From assembly GCA_009788065.1 (NCBI GenBank), contig WQSF01000008.1:1-59213 (forward strand): a stretch of DNA of 59,213 nucleotides. Direction: 5' to 3'. The notes below the pieces were generated by a model. That model did not search any database and was not told the DNA's origin. It was given only the letters and a program-made list of their open reading frames with translations. A program made the translations under genes and the position numbers. Positions within the stretch are counted from its first letter, which is position 1; the number at the start of each line of letters is the position of its first letter. Below, piece by piece: positions 44,217-53,513 of this stretch. Source of the stretch: Treponema sp. (GTDB taxonomy: Bacteria; Spirochaetota; Spirochaetia; Treponematales; Breznakiellaceae).

Positions 44217-45527
44217 ATGAAGTTTAGAGTTATACTGGGAATAGATTATCTGCTTCTGTTATCTGTCATAATACTCATGGTATTGGGAGTGCTTTTTATT
44301 TATTCATCCGGGATTACCTCTGCGGGCGTTCAGGTTTCCAATGAATACCTGAAACAGATTATATGGGTGTCGGCAGGACTTGTAATCGCCATATTTATGT
44401 CATTGATTAATTACAGAAGATTTTACAATTTATCTCTTTATATTTATCTTTTATCGTTATTACCGCTTATTTACACATTGCTTTTCGGTCATATGATTTA
44501 CAACGCTTCGCGCTGGCTTAGAATAGGTTCCATAGGTATACAGATGTCGGAGATTGTAAAAATTTCCGTTATTATAATGCTTGCGCGTTTTCTGGCGGAC
44601 ACAGACAGAAACAGGGAATCGTTCTCGCGTTTTTTCATCAGTTGTTTAATTGTTTTTGTACCGATGGGTATAGTATTGCTTCAGCCCGATCTTGGAACCG
44701 CGCTTGTTTATATAGCGATTCTTATAACAATGATTTTTATGGCTGGCGTTCCAATCCGTTATGTCGCTTTCATGATTGCGTGTATTGCTTTAACAGGTGT
44801 TCTTTTAGTTCTTCCGCTTTGGCAAACCTATATAATTAAAAAAACGCTTCCTTTTATTTCCGCGCTTACCAATATCAAAATTATAGTTATTTCTGTTTTA
44901 TTTTTTGGAACAATCGCTGCGATTTCGCTTTTCGGCTATTTAAAATTTAAAAAACGCTACTTTTTCTGGCTTGTATATTCATCCGCGATAATGATTTTTT
45001 CTCTTGGCGCTTCTTACGCCGCGCGCATCGTATTAAAAAATTATCAGCTAATGCGCCTGATTGTTTTTCTTGATCCCAATGTAGACCCTAGAGGCGCTGG
45101 CTGGAATATAATTCAATCTATTACCGCAATCGGAGCGGGAGGAGTTACAGGCAGGGGATACCTTCAGGGAACCCAAAGCCATTACAGGTTCTTACCGGAG
45201 CAAAGTACGGATTTTATTTTTTCCATTTTTTCGGAAGAGGCAGGTTTCTTGGGCGGAATAATCGTTTTCGCGCTTTATATGTTTATATGCTTCAGGCTTC
45301 TTGTAACAATGAAAACCGTTATCGATCCTTTTGCTAAATATATTTGCGCAGGGCTTGCCGGAATGATCAGCTTTCATTTTATCATTAATGTCGGGATGAC
45401 AATGGGAATAATGCCGATAACAGGTCTTCCTTTATTATTCATGTCTTATGGAGGATCTTCCATCCTTGCGACAATGATCGGTATCGGTGTAGTTTTAAGT
45501 ATATATGTGAGAAGGTATAACCGCTGA
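44217..45527 (+). CDS. rodA: RodA peptidoglycan glycosyltransferase (SEDS)
   Basis: The enzyme polymerises glycan strands from lipid II. The protein has 436 residues with about ten membrane helices. Conserved SEDS residues appear in LLQPDLGTALVY (with the catalytic-site Asp region), DPRGAGWNIIQS, GGVTGRGYLQGTQ and FLPEQSTDFIFSIFSEE. The stop TGA shares a base with the ATG of the next gene. Confidence 0.96.
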   Translation: MKFRVILGIDYLLLLSVIILMVLGVLFIYSSGITSAGVQVSNEYLKQIIWVSAGLVIAIFMSLINYRRFYNLSLYIYLLSLLPLIYTLLFGHMIYNASRWLRIGSIGIQMSEIVKISVIIMLARFLADTDRNRESFSRFFISCLIVFVPMGIVLLQPDLGTALVYIAILITMIFMAGVPIRYVAFMIACIALTGVLLVLPLWQTYIIKKTLPFISALTNIKIIVISVLFFGTIAAISLFGYLKFKKRYFFWLVYSSAIMIFSLGASYAARIVLKNYQLMRLIVFLDPNVDPRGAGWNIIQSITAIGAGGVTGRGYLQGTQSHYRFLPEQSTDFIFSIFSEEAGFLGGIIVFALYMFICFRLLVTMKTVIDPFAKYICAGLAGMISFHFIINVGMTMGIMPITGLPLLFMSYGGSSILATMIGIGVVLSIYVRRYNR

Positions 45528-47914
45528 TGACGGTTTCGTATGTAGACCCTGTAAAAGATTTAGGAAGCCTTCTTTTAACGGTAGATAAACCGTCACGTTA
45601 TACAGGCGGAGAAATAGGAAGACTCGCGGATAAAAATAATATTTTTAAAACTGTAATCGCTTTTCCTGATCTTTATGAAATAGGAATGGGAAACCAGGCT
45701 CTGCGTATTATTTATAATCATATGAACGGTATAAAAGATATTTCGTGCGATCGCGCTTTCGCGCCTGCTCCCGATTTTGAAAATTTGTTACGCGAAAATA
45801 ATATACCGTTATACGGACTAGATACCGGAATAAGCCTTGCATCTGTTGATTTATTAATGTTTACTGTCGGCTATGAACTTGGTCTCAACGGCATACTGAC
45901 AATGCTGGATGTTTCAGGAATACCTCTCCATTGTAACGATAGAAATGAAGATCACCCTATAATTATTGCAGGAGGTCCCGCTATTTCCAATCCGCTTCCT
46001 TTTTCGTCTTTTATTGATGCATTCTGGATCGGAGAAGCGGAAGCGGGTTTTTTCAAATTTGCGCAGGAACTTGCGTCGGCTAAAAAGGCGGGGCAGGGAA
46101 GAACGGAGCTTCTTAAAAAAATCGCATCCCATCCCAATGTTTGGGTTAAAGGAAAAGAAAAAGCCGTCCGCGCAATTGCAAAAGAATTTTTGAAAGACGC
46201 TTGTGTGTATCCGATTCCAAGCATGAAAATAATTCAAAACCACGGCGCTGTAGAGATAATGCGCGGATGCCCCAACGGCTGCCGTTTCTGCCACGCTGGT
46301 TTTTGGTACAGACCCCAAAGGCAGAAGGACGCGCAATTAATTATCGATCAGGTAAGGGAAACGGTATATAAAGGCGGCTGGCAGGAGATAAACCTATCAT
46401 CGCTTTCTTCAGGCGATTACTCAGGCATAGAAGATCTGGTAGAAGAATTAAACAATCAGTTTAAAAGTTCGCATATTTCATTCCAGTTACCTTCGCTTAA
46501 AGTTTCAGGTTTTTCATTATCGCTTTTGGAAAAAATATCGGTTACAAGAAAAAGCGGCATTACTTTCGCGGTCGAGACAGCGAAAGACGCATGGCAGATG
46601 TCAATTAATAAGGAAGTAACGCGCGAATCAGTTACAGCGATAATCACGGAAGCGAAAAAAAGAGGATGGAAACAGGTAAAATTTTATTTCATGCTGGGAT
46701 TGCCAAAAAGTTTCGGGACAGAGTGCAAGGAAGAAGAAGAAATTGTCTCGTTTATTTCCGATATCGGACGCGCGACAAAAATGCATTTTAACATTAACAT
46801 TGGAATATTTATTCCAAAACCGCACACGCCGTATCAATGGGCTTCGCAAATGGACAGCGAAACTGCTGAAAACCGGCTTTCGTTTATCAGATCTAAACTA
46901 AAACCGCTCGGCCATAAGGTGAGTATTTCCGATACTCTTATTTCACGAATAGAAGGTCTTTTAAGCAGGGGGGATGAAAAAGCCGGTATTCTCTGCGAAG
47001 AAGCGTGGAAAGCTGGAAGCAGGCTCGATCCCTGGTCAGAGTTTATTAACAGGGAAAAATGGCTTGAGATATTTATGAATAATCAGGATTATATAAACCA
47101 TGTTTTCTCAGGTAAAAACGACAGTCAGCCGCTGATAAAAATGATAGACTCATGCGTGTCAAATGACCATTTAAGAAATGAGTTAAAAAAATCCGATAAT
47201 TCCCAATCCGGCTCCAAGTGCGCTCAAAACTGTATTCTTTGCGGAGTATGCGATTCATCTGTAAAGGTAATTAACAATTCTTCCGCAATTAAAAAAACAT
47301 TTGTTAACCATGAAAATAATCGGGTTAACAATGAACCTCCTGCTAAAGCATCCGATCCCGAGATCTACAGAGTTTTATTCAGTTTTTCCAAAGAGGCAAG
47401 CGCTGTTTTCCACGGGCATTTAAGCCTGATAGAGATATTTTCAATGTCTTTAAGAAGAGCCGGTATTCCTGTTTTGTATACCCAGGGGTTTAATCCGCTT
47501 GCGAAAATGGAATTCGCGTCGCCATTGTCAACAGGAATCAACGCCCGCCGAGAAATAGCGTCAGTCGATTTTTCATCCTTTATGGCGGATACCGGCGGAT
47601 TTATTAAAAGCCTTAACGATAATTTACCTGAGGGAATCGTCATTCAAAACGCGGAATGTTTTTTAATTAAAACAGGAATGAAAAAACATTCATTGTCGTC
47701 CTTATTGTGGGGTTTCTCATATTCCAATAATGATTCATATGATTATATTGCCGCCAAGGAAGAAAAAGAATACAGAAAAGTACGTCTCGAAAACAATTGC
47801 AAATCATTAATCGATCTGGAACGCGCTGAAGTTCTTGCAAAAAACATTATTGATAATTCAAATCAATGGGCATCATATTTTAAAGTATACAAACACTTAT
47901 ACGGAACCGAATAA
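45527..47914 (+). CDS. B12-binding/radical SAM protein fused to DUF2344
   Basis: The protein has 795 residues. It has an N-terminal cobalamin-binding-like domain (about 40-200), then a radical SAM domain with CPNGCRFC (Cys248, Cys252, Cys255; CxxxCxxC) for the 4Fe-4S cluster, and from about 615 a DUF2344 domain (YRVLFSFSKEASAVFHGHL, GFNPLAKMEFASPL). In many bacteria the two halves are separate neighbouring genes (TIGR03960 and TIGR03936 families), here joined in one protein. The substrate is unknown; a rRNA or tRNA role is suspected because relatives lie near ribosomal genes. It starts on the last base of the rodA stop. Confidence 0.88.
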   Translation: MTVSYVDPVKDLGSLLLTVDKPSRYTGGEIGRLADKNNIFKTVIAFPDLYEIGMGNQALRIIYNHMNGIKDISCDRAFAPAPDFENLLRENNIPLYGLDTGISLASVDLLMFTVGYELGLNGILTMLDVSGIPLHCNDRNEDHPIIIAGGPAISNPLPFSSFIDAFWIGEAEAGFFKFAQELASAKKAGQGRTELLKKIASHPNVWVKGKEKAVRAIAKEFLKDACVYPIPSMKIIQNHGAVEIMRGCPNGCRFCHAGFWYRPQRQKDAQLIIDQVRETVYKGGWQEINLSSLSSGDYSGIEDLVEELNNQFKSSHISFQLPSLKVSGFSLSLLEKISVTRKSGITFAVETAKDAWQMSINKEVTRESVTAIITEAKKRGWKQVKFYFMLGLPKSFGTECKEEEEIVSFISDIGRATKMHFNINIGIFIPKPHTPYQWASQMDSETAENRLSFIRSKLKPLGHKVSISDTLISRIEGLLSRGDEKAGILCEEAWKAGSRLDPWSEFINREKWLEIFMNNQDYINHVFSGKNDSQPLIKMIDSCVSNDHLRNELKKSDNSQSGSKCAQNCILCGVCDSSVKVINNSSAIKKTFVNHENNRVNNEPPAKASDPEIYRVLFSFSKEASAVFHGHLSLIEIFSMSLRRAGIPVLYTQGFNPLAKMEFASPLSTGINARREIASVDFSSFMADTGGFIKSLNDNLPEGIVIQNAECFLIKTGMKKHSLSSLLWGFSYSNNDSYDYIAAKEEKEYRKVRLENNCKSLIDLERAEVLAKNIIDNSNQWASYFKVYKHLYGTE

Positions 47915-48018
47915 GCATTTAACGGCTTTATCGTAGTAGACAGAATAAGCATTATGAATAGTAAAACAAATGGTACAAAAAACCGCATTAAACAGTGCGA
48001 TATTATCGTTATACAAGT

Positions 48019-48759
48019 TTAATTGTTTGTCATTTTAAAGACACTGATGAACGCGGGCTTTCCGTATATTCTGGAAAAGTTTCTCTGATGCCGCCCTATC
48101 GCGGCGATATACATGGAAACATACGCGTTGTCGGCGCCTGTGATCGCCGTGACGTCGGCATTAACAGTCGATATCGCATTCGCGGTGTCTCTGATTTCCA
48201 TGCTGTTAAAGAAATAACGATCGGACGGTACCGGAGCGAACGCTCCGCCTCCTGTTGAACGAAGAAGACGGTATTCATTTCCGTTAAATGAAATACTCGG
48301 GTACTCGCCGGGGTTTGTAGGAAATTTAATTATGAATGTTCCGCCGTTTACGCTAAGCACGGTATCCGTTATATTCGCTCCTTCAATTTCAAGTTCATAA
48401 TATCCCCGGGTTCTGAATGTGCTGGTTTCTACCGTTGACGACGTTTTTGTCGGATCTGTATAAGTTTCCAAATCCCTGAAATGGGAAAATAATGTTGAGT
48501 TAATTTCGCTTAGATTGGTGCTTAAACCGTTTTCAATTGTACTGAGATATATCCTATAAAAAATTACATAGCCTGAGGCGTAATAATAATTGCTTAAAAA
48601 ACCCGCAGGAACTCTGACCTCTGCGTCTGTATTAAAATTTCTTGTAACCCAGCCTTCAGATACCTGCGGAAGGTAGTAAAAATCTTCTATCCCGCAGGCT
48701 GATAAACAGAAAAGAGCAAAAACAATCAATATTACTGCCCTTTTTTTTACAGGGATCAT
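48019..48759 (-). CDS. Putative lipoprotein of unknown function
   Basis: The protein has 246 residues with a signal peptide and lipobox LSAC, so it is lipid-anchored. The mature part is polar with beta-type strands and no recognised domain. Its ATG overlaps the stop of the preceding TPR gene by 4 nt, so it is the last gene of the scpA-to-lipoprotein minus-strand series. It is convergent with the radical SAM gene, with about 100 nt between their stops; no strong terminator hairpin is evident in that gap. Confidence 0.7.
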   Translation of the reverse strand: MIPVKKRAVILIVFALFCLSACGIEDFYYLPQVSEGWVTRNFNTDAEVRVPAGFLSNYYYASGYVIFYRIYLSTIENGLSTNLSEINSTLFSHFRDLETYTDPTKTSSTVETSTFRTRGYYELEIEGANITDTVLSVNGGTFIIKFPTNPGEYPSISFNGNEYRLLRSTGGGAFAPVPSDRYFFNSMEIRDTANAISTVNADVTAITGADNAYVSMYIAAIGRHQRNFSRIYGKPAFISVFKMTNN

Positions 48760-49430
48760 TTAACCTCAATGGCTGTAATACGGCTTTTTGCAAGATGCTG
48801 CCAGACAGGCATCTGCGGCCAATTAATTAAGACAGCTCGGTATGCGTCAAGCGCCGCTTGATAATTTTCCTGCTGTTCATAAAGCCTTCCAATCGAGAAC
48901 TGCGCTCTTGGAGCCGCAGGAAATTCGAATTTATGGGCGATGCATTTTTGCAGAAGTTTAATCGCTTCTTCTTCTTTACCCTGTTCTTCCGCCGCCGCCG
49001 CCGCGTTAAACAATGCGACAGGTCCAAGGTATGTCTTATCCCCAGCGCCCGCGGAATTAAGCCACGTTTCCTCGGCTTTAGGCCAGTCCTTTCTTCCTGA
49101 ATAAATTAATGCGGCAAAAGACCACGCCTTGCTTCCGGCAAATCCCTTCTTTTTAGAAGCGAATTCCGTTATGTCAGATAAAAAAGAGTCAACCTCATCT
49201 GTAAAATAATCTTCGTTTTCATTGAAATTTATTTCGGCGTATCGGGCGCTTAATTCATCCAATTCAGAGATTGCCTTTTTATTTAAATTATCGCTTACGG
49301 TAAAATACGCCACTACCCCTATCAGAATGACAACAAGGGTTCCTAATGTGATAAAAATCCCTTTTCTGTTCCGTTGGATAAAATCGTTTATTTTATCGCC
49401 TGTGTTTGTTTTGTCATTGTCGTTTTGCAT
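48756..49430 (-). CDS. Membrane-anchored TPR protein (YfgM-like)
   Basis: The protein has 224 residues. A membrane helix at about 23-45 follows a charged start, and the rest is helical with TPR-like repeats (AAAAEEQGKEEEAIKLLQKC, YEQQENYQAALDAYRAVL). The topology is like YfgM, a periplasmic chaperone-associated protein. AGGAG lies before the ATG. It starts within the stop region of the sigma-54 activator gene and ends in overlap with the lipoprotein gene, so the three are likely translated together. Confidence 0.75.
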   Translation of the reverse strand: MQNDNDKTNTGDKINDFIQRNRKGIFITLGTLVVILIGVVAYFTVSDNLNKKAISELDELSARYAEINFNENEDYFTDEVDSFLSDITEFASKKKGFAGSKAWSFAALIYSGRKDWPKAEETWLNSAGAGDKTYLGPVALFNAAAAAEEQGKEEEAIKLLQKCIAHKFEFPAAPRAQFSIGRLYEQQENYQAALDAYRAVLINWPQMPVWQHLAKSRITAIEVK

Positions 49431-50944
49431 TATATCTCCTTGGGATTATTTATTTTAAGCTCTTTTATCAATCTTGACAAGTAAGTGCGCTGAATTACAA
49501 GCGCTTTAGCCGTTTCCGTCTGATTCCAGTTATTTTCATCCAGAACCTTGCGGATAAAATTTGATTTAAACACATTTATCGCGGTTTTTAAATTGCGTTC
49601 TGTCACTTCATCCTCTGCATCGCTAAAACCGGTTTTTAGGAATAAATCTTCGCGTTCAATCCATTCATTTCTGCTGATTACGCAGGCGCGTTCAATACAG
49701 TTTTGCAGTTCGCGGACATTTCCAGGCCATGAATAGGAAATCATAGCGTTAAGCGCTTCGTTGGAAAATCCTTTATACAGTTTTTTTGTATCCCGCATGA
49801 AATTTTTAAGGAAAAATTGAGCCAGCTCCCCGATATCTTCAGGACGCTGGCGAAGCGGCGGTATGAAAATCGGAAGAACATTCAGACGGTAATATAAATC
49901 GTTTCTGAACGCGTTTCTTTTAACTTCTTCTTCAAGGTCTTTATTTGTCGCCGCGATTATACGCACATTTACATTTATGGTGATATCGGAACCTACTTTT
50001 TCGAATCTTCTTTCCTGGATAACACGAAGTATTTTAGCCTGTAAAGAAAGCGGTAAATCGCCGATTTCATCCAGAAAGATGGTACCGCTGTCCGCAAGTT
50101 CAAAGCGGCCTTTTCTTGAAGCAATCGCGTTTGTAAACGCTCCTTTTACATGCCCGAATAATTCGCTTTCCAGTAAGCCTTCAGGGATTGCCGCGCAGTT
50201 TACCCTGACAAAGGGCGCGTTTTTTCTCGCGCTTTTTAAATGTATCTGCTCCGCGAATAATTCCTTGCCTACCCCGCTCTCCCCTAAAAGTAAAACGGAA
50301 GAATCTGTTTTTGAAACCTTATCGATTAGTTCCATTATTTTTAAAATCGCAGGGCTTTTGGTAATTATCGTATGGTACTGCTCTGTATGAATATGCTCCT
50401 GCAAAGTCTCTATTTCTGTGCGCGCTTCTTCCATGCTTTTTGCGTTATCGATCGCGATTGCTGCCTGATTCGCAAAAATTTCAAGCCATTCAATATCGTC
50501 CTGCAAAAAGCCTTCTTCCGTTTTTTTATTGATTACTTCCAGAACACCGATGCAGTCGTCTTTAACCCTCATGGGAACAGCCATAATGGTTTTTGACTTG
50601 TAATTGATCTCTTCTCCGATTGTGCTAAGATGGCGTTTATCGTTTTGAACGTCGTTTACAATAAGCGATTTGTTATTCTGCGCGACCCAGCCTGCGATTC
50701 CTTCGCCTAGTCTTACAGTGTATTTTTGAACTTCCGCACCTTTTGAACCAAGCGCGACTTCAAAATAGAGTTCGTTTTTCGCTTTATCCATCAAAAGAAG
50801 GCTGGACGCTTCGGCTCCGGAAAGAACTGTGGCGGACTCCATTATCCTGGATAAAAGACTGTGAATATCCTTGTAATTTGAATTTATAAGAGAGTTTAAT
50901 TCTATGAGAGTATGAAATTTATTAACGTCAATCTTTGACAGCAT
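49430..50944 (-). CDS. Sigma-54-dependent transcriptional activator with GAF sensor
   Basis: The protein has 504 residues. An N-terminal GAF domain (about 10-165) senses an unknown small ligand. The AAA+ domain (about 190-430) has Walker A GESGVGKE (221-228), GAFTNA (268-273) in place of the usual GAFTGA loop that contacts sigma-54, and Walker B GTIFLDEIGDLPL. A Fis-type helix-turn-helix closes the protein (about 460-500, NQTETAKALVIQRTYLSRLIKEL). Target promoters are unknown, and no -24/-12 element was found in the window. It follows rpsA by 26 nt on the same strand with no clear Shine-Dalgarno. Confidence 0.9.
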   Translation of the reverse strand: MLSKIDVNKFHTLIELNSLINSNYKDIHSLLSRIMESATVLSGAEASSLLLMDKAKNELYFEVALGSKGAEVQKYTVRLGEGIAGWVAQNNKSLIVNDVQNDKRHLSTIGEEINYKSKTIMAVPMRVKDDCIGVLEVINKKTEEGFLQDDIEWLEIFANQAAIAIDNAKSMEEARTEIETLQEHIHTEQYHTIITKSPAILKIMELIDKVSKTDSSVLLLGESGVGKELFAEQIHLKSARKNAPFVRVNCAAIPEGLLESELFGHVKGAFTNAIASRKGRFELADSGTIFLDEIGDLPLSLQAKILRVIQERRFEKVGSDITINVNVRIIAATNKDLEEEVKRNAFRNDLYYRLNVLPIFIPPLRQRPEDIGELAQFFLKNFMRDTKKLYKGFSNEALNAMISYSWPGNVRELQNCIERACVISRNEWIEREDLFLKTGFSDAEDEVTERNLKTAINVFKSNFIRKVLDENNWNQTETAKALVIQRTYLSRLIKELKINNPKEI

Positions 50945-50970
50945 TTATGCGTCTTGAACCGCCGCGATTT

Positions 50971-52710
50971 TTAGCCGGCGTCTGAGGAATCGTCAGAACC
51001 GTTGCTTTTAGATTTAAATACAGCGCCCAAGGTATAGGTTGAGTCCGAAGATTCCTCCTTGGCCATATATCTTGACATGTCGTCACGCTGTACCTTTTTC
51101 TGATAATCACGGATAGAAAAAGCGACTTTTTGTTTATCGCTTTGAATCTCAAGGACAACCGCTTTAATCCTGTCGCCGACCTTGTATTTTTTTAAGGCTT
51201 CGTCAGGATCATCGTCGCGGTTTTCAGTCAGATTTGTTTTATGGATAAGCCCTTCTATGCCGCCGGGGATTCTAAGGAATATTCCAAAATCGGTAATGGA
51301 AGCGACTTCTCCCTCTACAGGCGATCCCGGTTTATAGTTTTCGTTAAAATCTTTCCACGGATCTTCCGACAGTTGTTTAATGCCTAATTTTATATTTCTG
51401 TTTTCAGAATCGACAGATAAAACCATAACTTCGATTTCCTGTCCCGCGCTAAGACCAAAGTTTTTGGTTTTCTTTGTCCACGACATATCATCGGCATGAA
51501 GGAATCCGTCAATGCCTTCTTCCAATTCGATAAACGCTCCCGCATTTGTAACCTTTACAACTTTGCGCGTAATTCTTGCGCCTGCGGGATATTTTTCGTG
51601 AATACTCGTCCACGGATTTTCCTGAACCTGTTTTAATCCAAGCGATACCCTGCCCGCCTGAAGATCGTAGCCGAGGATCATACACTCAACCATGTCGCCG
51701 GCTTTCACAAGATCCTGCGGCTTTTGAACTTTCTTAAGCCACGAGAATTCTGAGATATGCGCAAGCCCTTCGATGCCTTCCTCAAGTTCGATGAAAGCGC
51801 CAAAATCTGTAAGTTTTGTCACCTTTCCTTTTACAACATCGTTAACATGATATTTTTCTTCAAAGTGAACCCACGGATCATCCGAATAATGTTTTAGAGA
51901 AAGATTGATTCTTTTTTCCTGCCGGTCTATGCGGATAACTTTTAATTTTATTTCCTGCCCTTTCTTTACAAAATCTTTCGGGCGCGTAACGTGTCCCCAG
52001 CTCATGTCGTTTATGTGAAGGAGTCCGTCGAAACCGCCGAGATCTATGAAAGCGCCGAATGAGGTGAAACTTTTTACAACGCCTGTCACGTCCGTGCCGA
52101 TCGGCGTGTTCTCGAAGAAATCCGTTCTCTTTCGATCGAGGTCTTCTTCCATGAACTTGCGCCTGTTAACAACGATATTTATTTTTCCGTCTGAATAAAG
52201 ACGTTCAACATAAACCTGGATTTTTGATTTAAGAATTTTTTCAGGCTTGTCAAGTTTTTGAATATCAGCCTGACTCACGGGAAGGAACGCATGCACTCCC
52301 GAACCCATGTTAACGTCAAAGCCGCCCTTTACTTGTTTTTCGACAACGCCTTCAACAGGTTGTTTTTCTTCATACGCTTTGCGCAAATTTTTCCAGAAAA
52401 GTTTTGCGTCCGCTTTTTGTTTTGAAACAATTACCTCTCCGTATTTGTTTTCTTTTGAAATAAGAATAACAGATACCGGATCTCCGATATTTGGAATCTG
52501 TGAAAATTCCGAAATTGGAATTTTCCCCTCAGATTTGTAACCTACGTCAATGAATACCTGATCCGAGGTAACCTGAATTACCTTGCCTTCGACGAGCTGG
52601 CCTTCTTCAAGCTGTTCCAGCGTCTTCAGGTATTCTTCCTGTAATTGTGTTTGAATGTTCTCTCCGTCTTTTGCCGGACCCGTGCCCGAACCCACTTCCT
52701 TCTCAGCCAT
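50971..52710 (-). CDS. rpsA: 30S ribosomal protein S1
   Basis: The protein binds mRNA at the ribosome and helps initiation, particularly with weak Shine-Dalgarno sequences. The 579 residues contain six S1 OB-fold domains, best seen as VTGVVKSFTSFGAFIDLGGFD, VKGKVTKLTDFGAFIELEEG and VEGEVASITDFGIFLRIPGG, with two less similar ones at the N-terminus. AAGGAA lies about 11 nt before the ATG. It stands 19 nt after cmk; as I recall, in several treponemes the two are one fused protein, which is not the case here. Confidence 0.96.
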   Translation of the reverse strand: MAEKEVGSGTGPAKDGENIQTQLQEEYLKTLEQLEEGQLVEGKVIQVTSDQVFIDVGYKSEGKIPISEFSQIPNIGDPVSVILISKENKYGEVIVSKQKADAKLFWKNLRKAYEEKQPVEGVVEKQVKGGFDVNMGSGVHAFLPVSQADIQKLDKPEKILKSKIQVYVERLYSDGKINIVVNRRKFMEEDLDRKRTDFFENTPIGTDVTGVVKSFTSFGAFIDLGGFDGLLHINDMSWGHVTRPKDFVKKGQEIKLKVIRIDRQEKRINLSLKHYSDDPWVHFEEKYHVNDVVKGKVTKLTDFGAFIELEEGIEGLAHISEFSWLKKVQKPQDLVKAGDMVECMILGYDLQAGRVSLGLKQVQENPWTSIHEKYPAGARITRKVVKVTNAGAFIELEEGIDGFLHADDMSWTKKTKNFGLSAGQEIEVMVLSVDSENRNIKLGIKQLSEDPWKDFNENYKPGSPVEGEVASITDFGIFLRIPGGIEGLIHKTNLTENRDDDPDEALKKYKVGDRIKAVVLEIQSDKQKVAFSIRDYQKKVQRDDMSRYMAKEESSDSTYTLGAVFKSKSNGSDDSSDAG

Positions 52711-52729
52711 TTTCTTTTCTTTCCTTGTA

Positions 52730-53377
52730 TTAATCTATTTCTTCTTTCAATTTCTCATAAACTTGAATTATCGTCAAGTCACTGGTATCTAAATATCGGA
52801 CTGTGTCGGCTATTTTAAGGCTTCCTTCCGGTTTATTTTTGTCTATTTCGTCACGCGCCAAAATGGCCTTTTTTATCTCCTCGAGGGATAAGTTGGAGAC
52901 CCCCTGATCAAAACGCCGCTTTGCCCTTGAATCGGCTGACGCGTCAAGGTAGAACCTGTGTTCAGCGTTCGGAAAGACCACAGTGGTCATATCCCTGCCT
53001 TCTACGACGATATTTCTGCCCTTTGCAAGACTTCGCACTAAATCGTTTACAATGCGTCTGACAGGCGTAATCGCCGAAAGAGGCGCAGAAAACCTGTCAA
53101 TTTCGTCGGTATGAAGCAGATTCGTCACGTTTTCGTTATCCATGAAAACTTCGGTTATTTTATAGTCAATATTGACATTTCCGGCGAATTCTATAATTTT
53201 TTCGCTGTCGGACATATCGATTTTAGCTCTCAGACAGCCCAGGGTAATCGCGCGGTACAATTTTCCGGAATTAATGTATGTAAACACCTGTCCGTCCGAA
53301 CCTTTTAAATTATCCGCAAGCATTTTGGCTATCGTGCTCTTTCCCGACCCCGCAGGCCCGTCAATCGCTATGACCAT
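52730..53377 (-). CDS. cmk: Cytidylate kinase
   Basis: The enzyme phosphorylates CMP and dCMP to the diphosphates. The protein has 215 residues with P-loop GPAGSGKSTIAK at 7-18, YINSGKLYRAITL for nucleotide binding, VEGRDMTTVVFPNAEHRFYLDA and a C-terminal LID-type LARDEIDKNK. GGAG lies before the ATG. It is followed by rpsA after 19 nt, a common bacterial order. A 108-bp palindromic element sits just upstream, between rluB and cmk. Confidence 0.95.
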   Translation of the reverse strand: MVIAIDGPAGSGKSTIAKMLADNLKGSDGQVFTYINSGKLYRAITLGCLRAKIDMSDSEKIIEFAGNVNIDYKITEVFMDNENVTNLLHTDEIDRFSAPLSAITPVRRIVNDLVRSLAKGRNIVVEGRDMTTVVFPNAEHRFYLDASADSRAKRRFDQGVSNLSLEEIKKAILARDEIDKNKPEGSLKIADTVRYLDTSDLTIIQVYEKLKEEID

Positions 53378-53397
53378 AATTTATCTCCAATTTTTTT

Positions 53398-53505
53398 CTC
53401 GCAGAGGCGCAAAGCACGCAAAGATCGCAGAGGAATTAAGAGGAAGGATACATCTTCCTCCTTTAGTCTTCTTTGCGTTCTTCGCGGTCTCTGCGTCTTT
53501 GCGAG
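53398..53505. mobile_element. Palindromic MITE-like element between rluB and cmk
   Basis: The sequence begins CTCGCAGAGGCGCAAAG and ends CTGCGTCTTTGCGAG. The two arms, each about 50 nt, are imperfect inverted repeats around a short centre (ATACAT at 53448-53453). It contains no coding frame. Repeats of the type CTCGCAAAGACGCAGAGACCGC-AAAG are known to me as dispersed non-coding elements in many unrelated bacterial genomes. It lies within a run of same-strand genes, so it will be transcribed as a long hairpin. Confidence 0.75.
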
Positions 53506-53513
53506 ATGAATTT

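Noticed and set aside
42372-45527. mrdA-rodA as cell-division ftsI-ftsW
   Set aside because: The genes directly follow mreBCD, so the elongation pair is the better reading.
50971-51158. Short minus-strand frame over the end of rpsA
   Set aside because: It lies in a second frame of the S1 coding region without a ribosome site.
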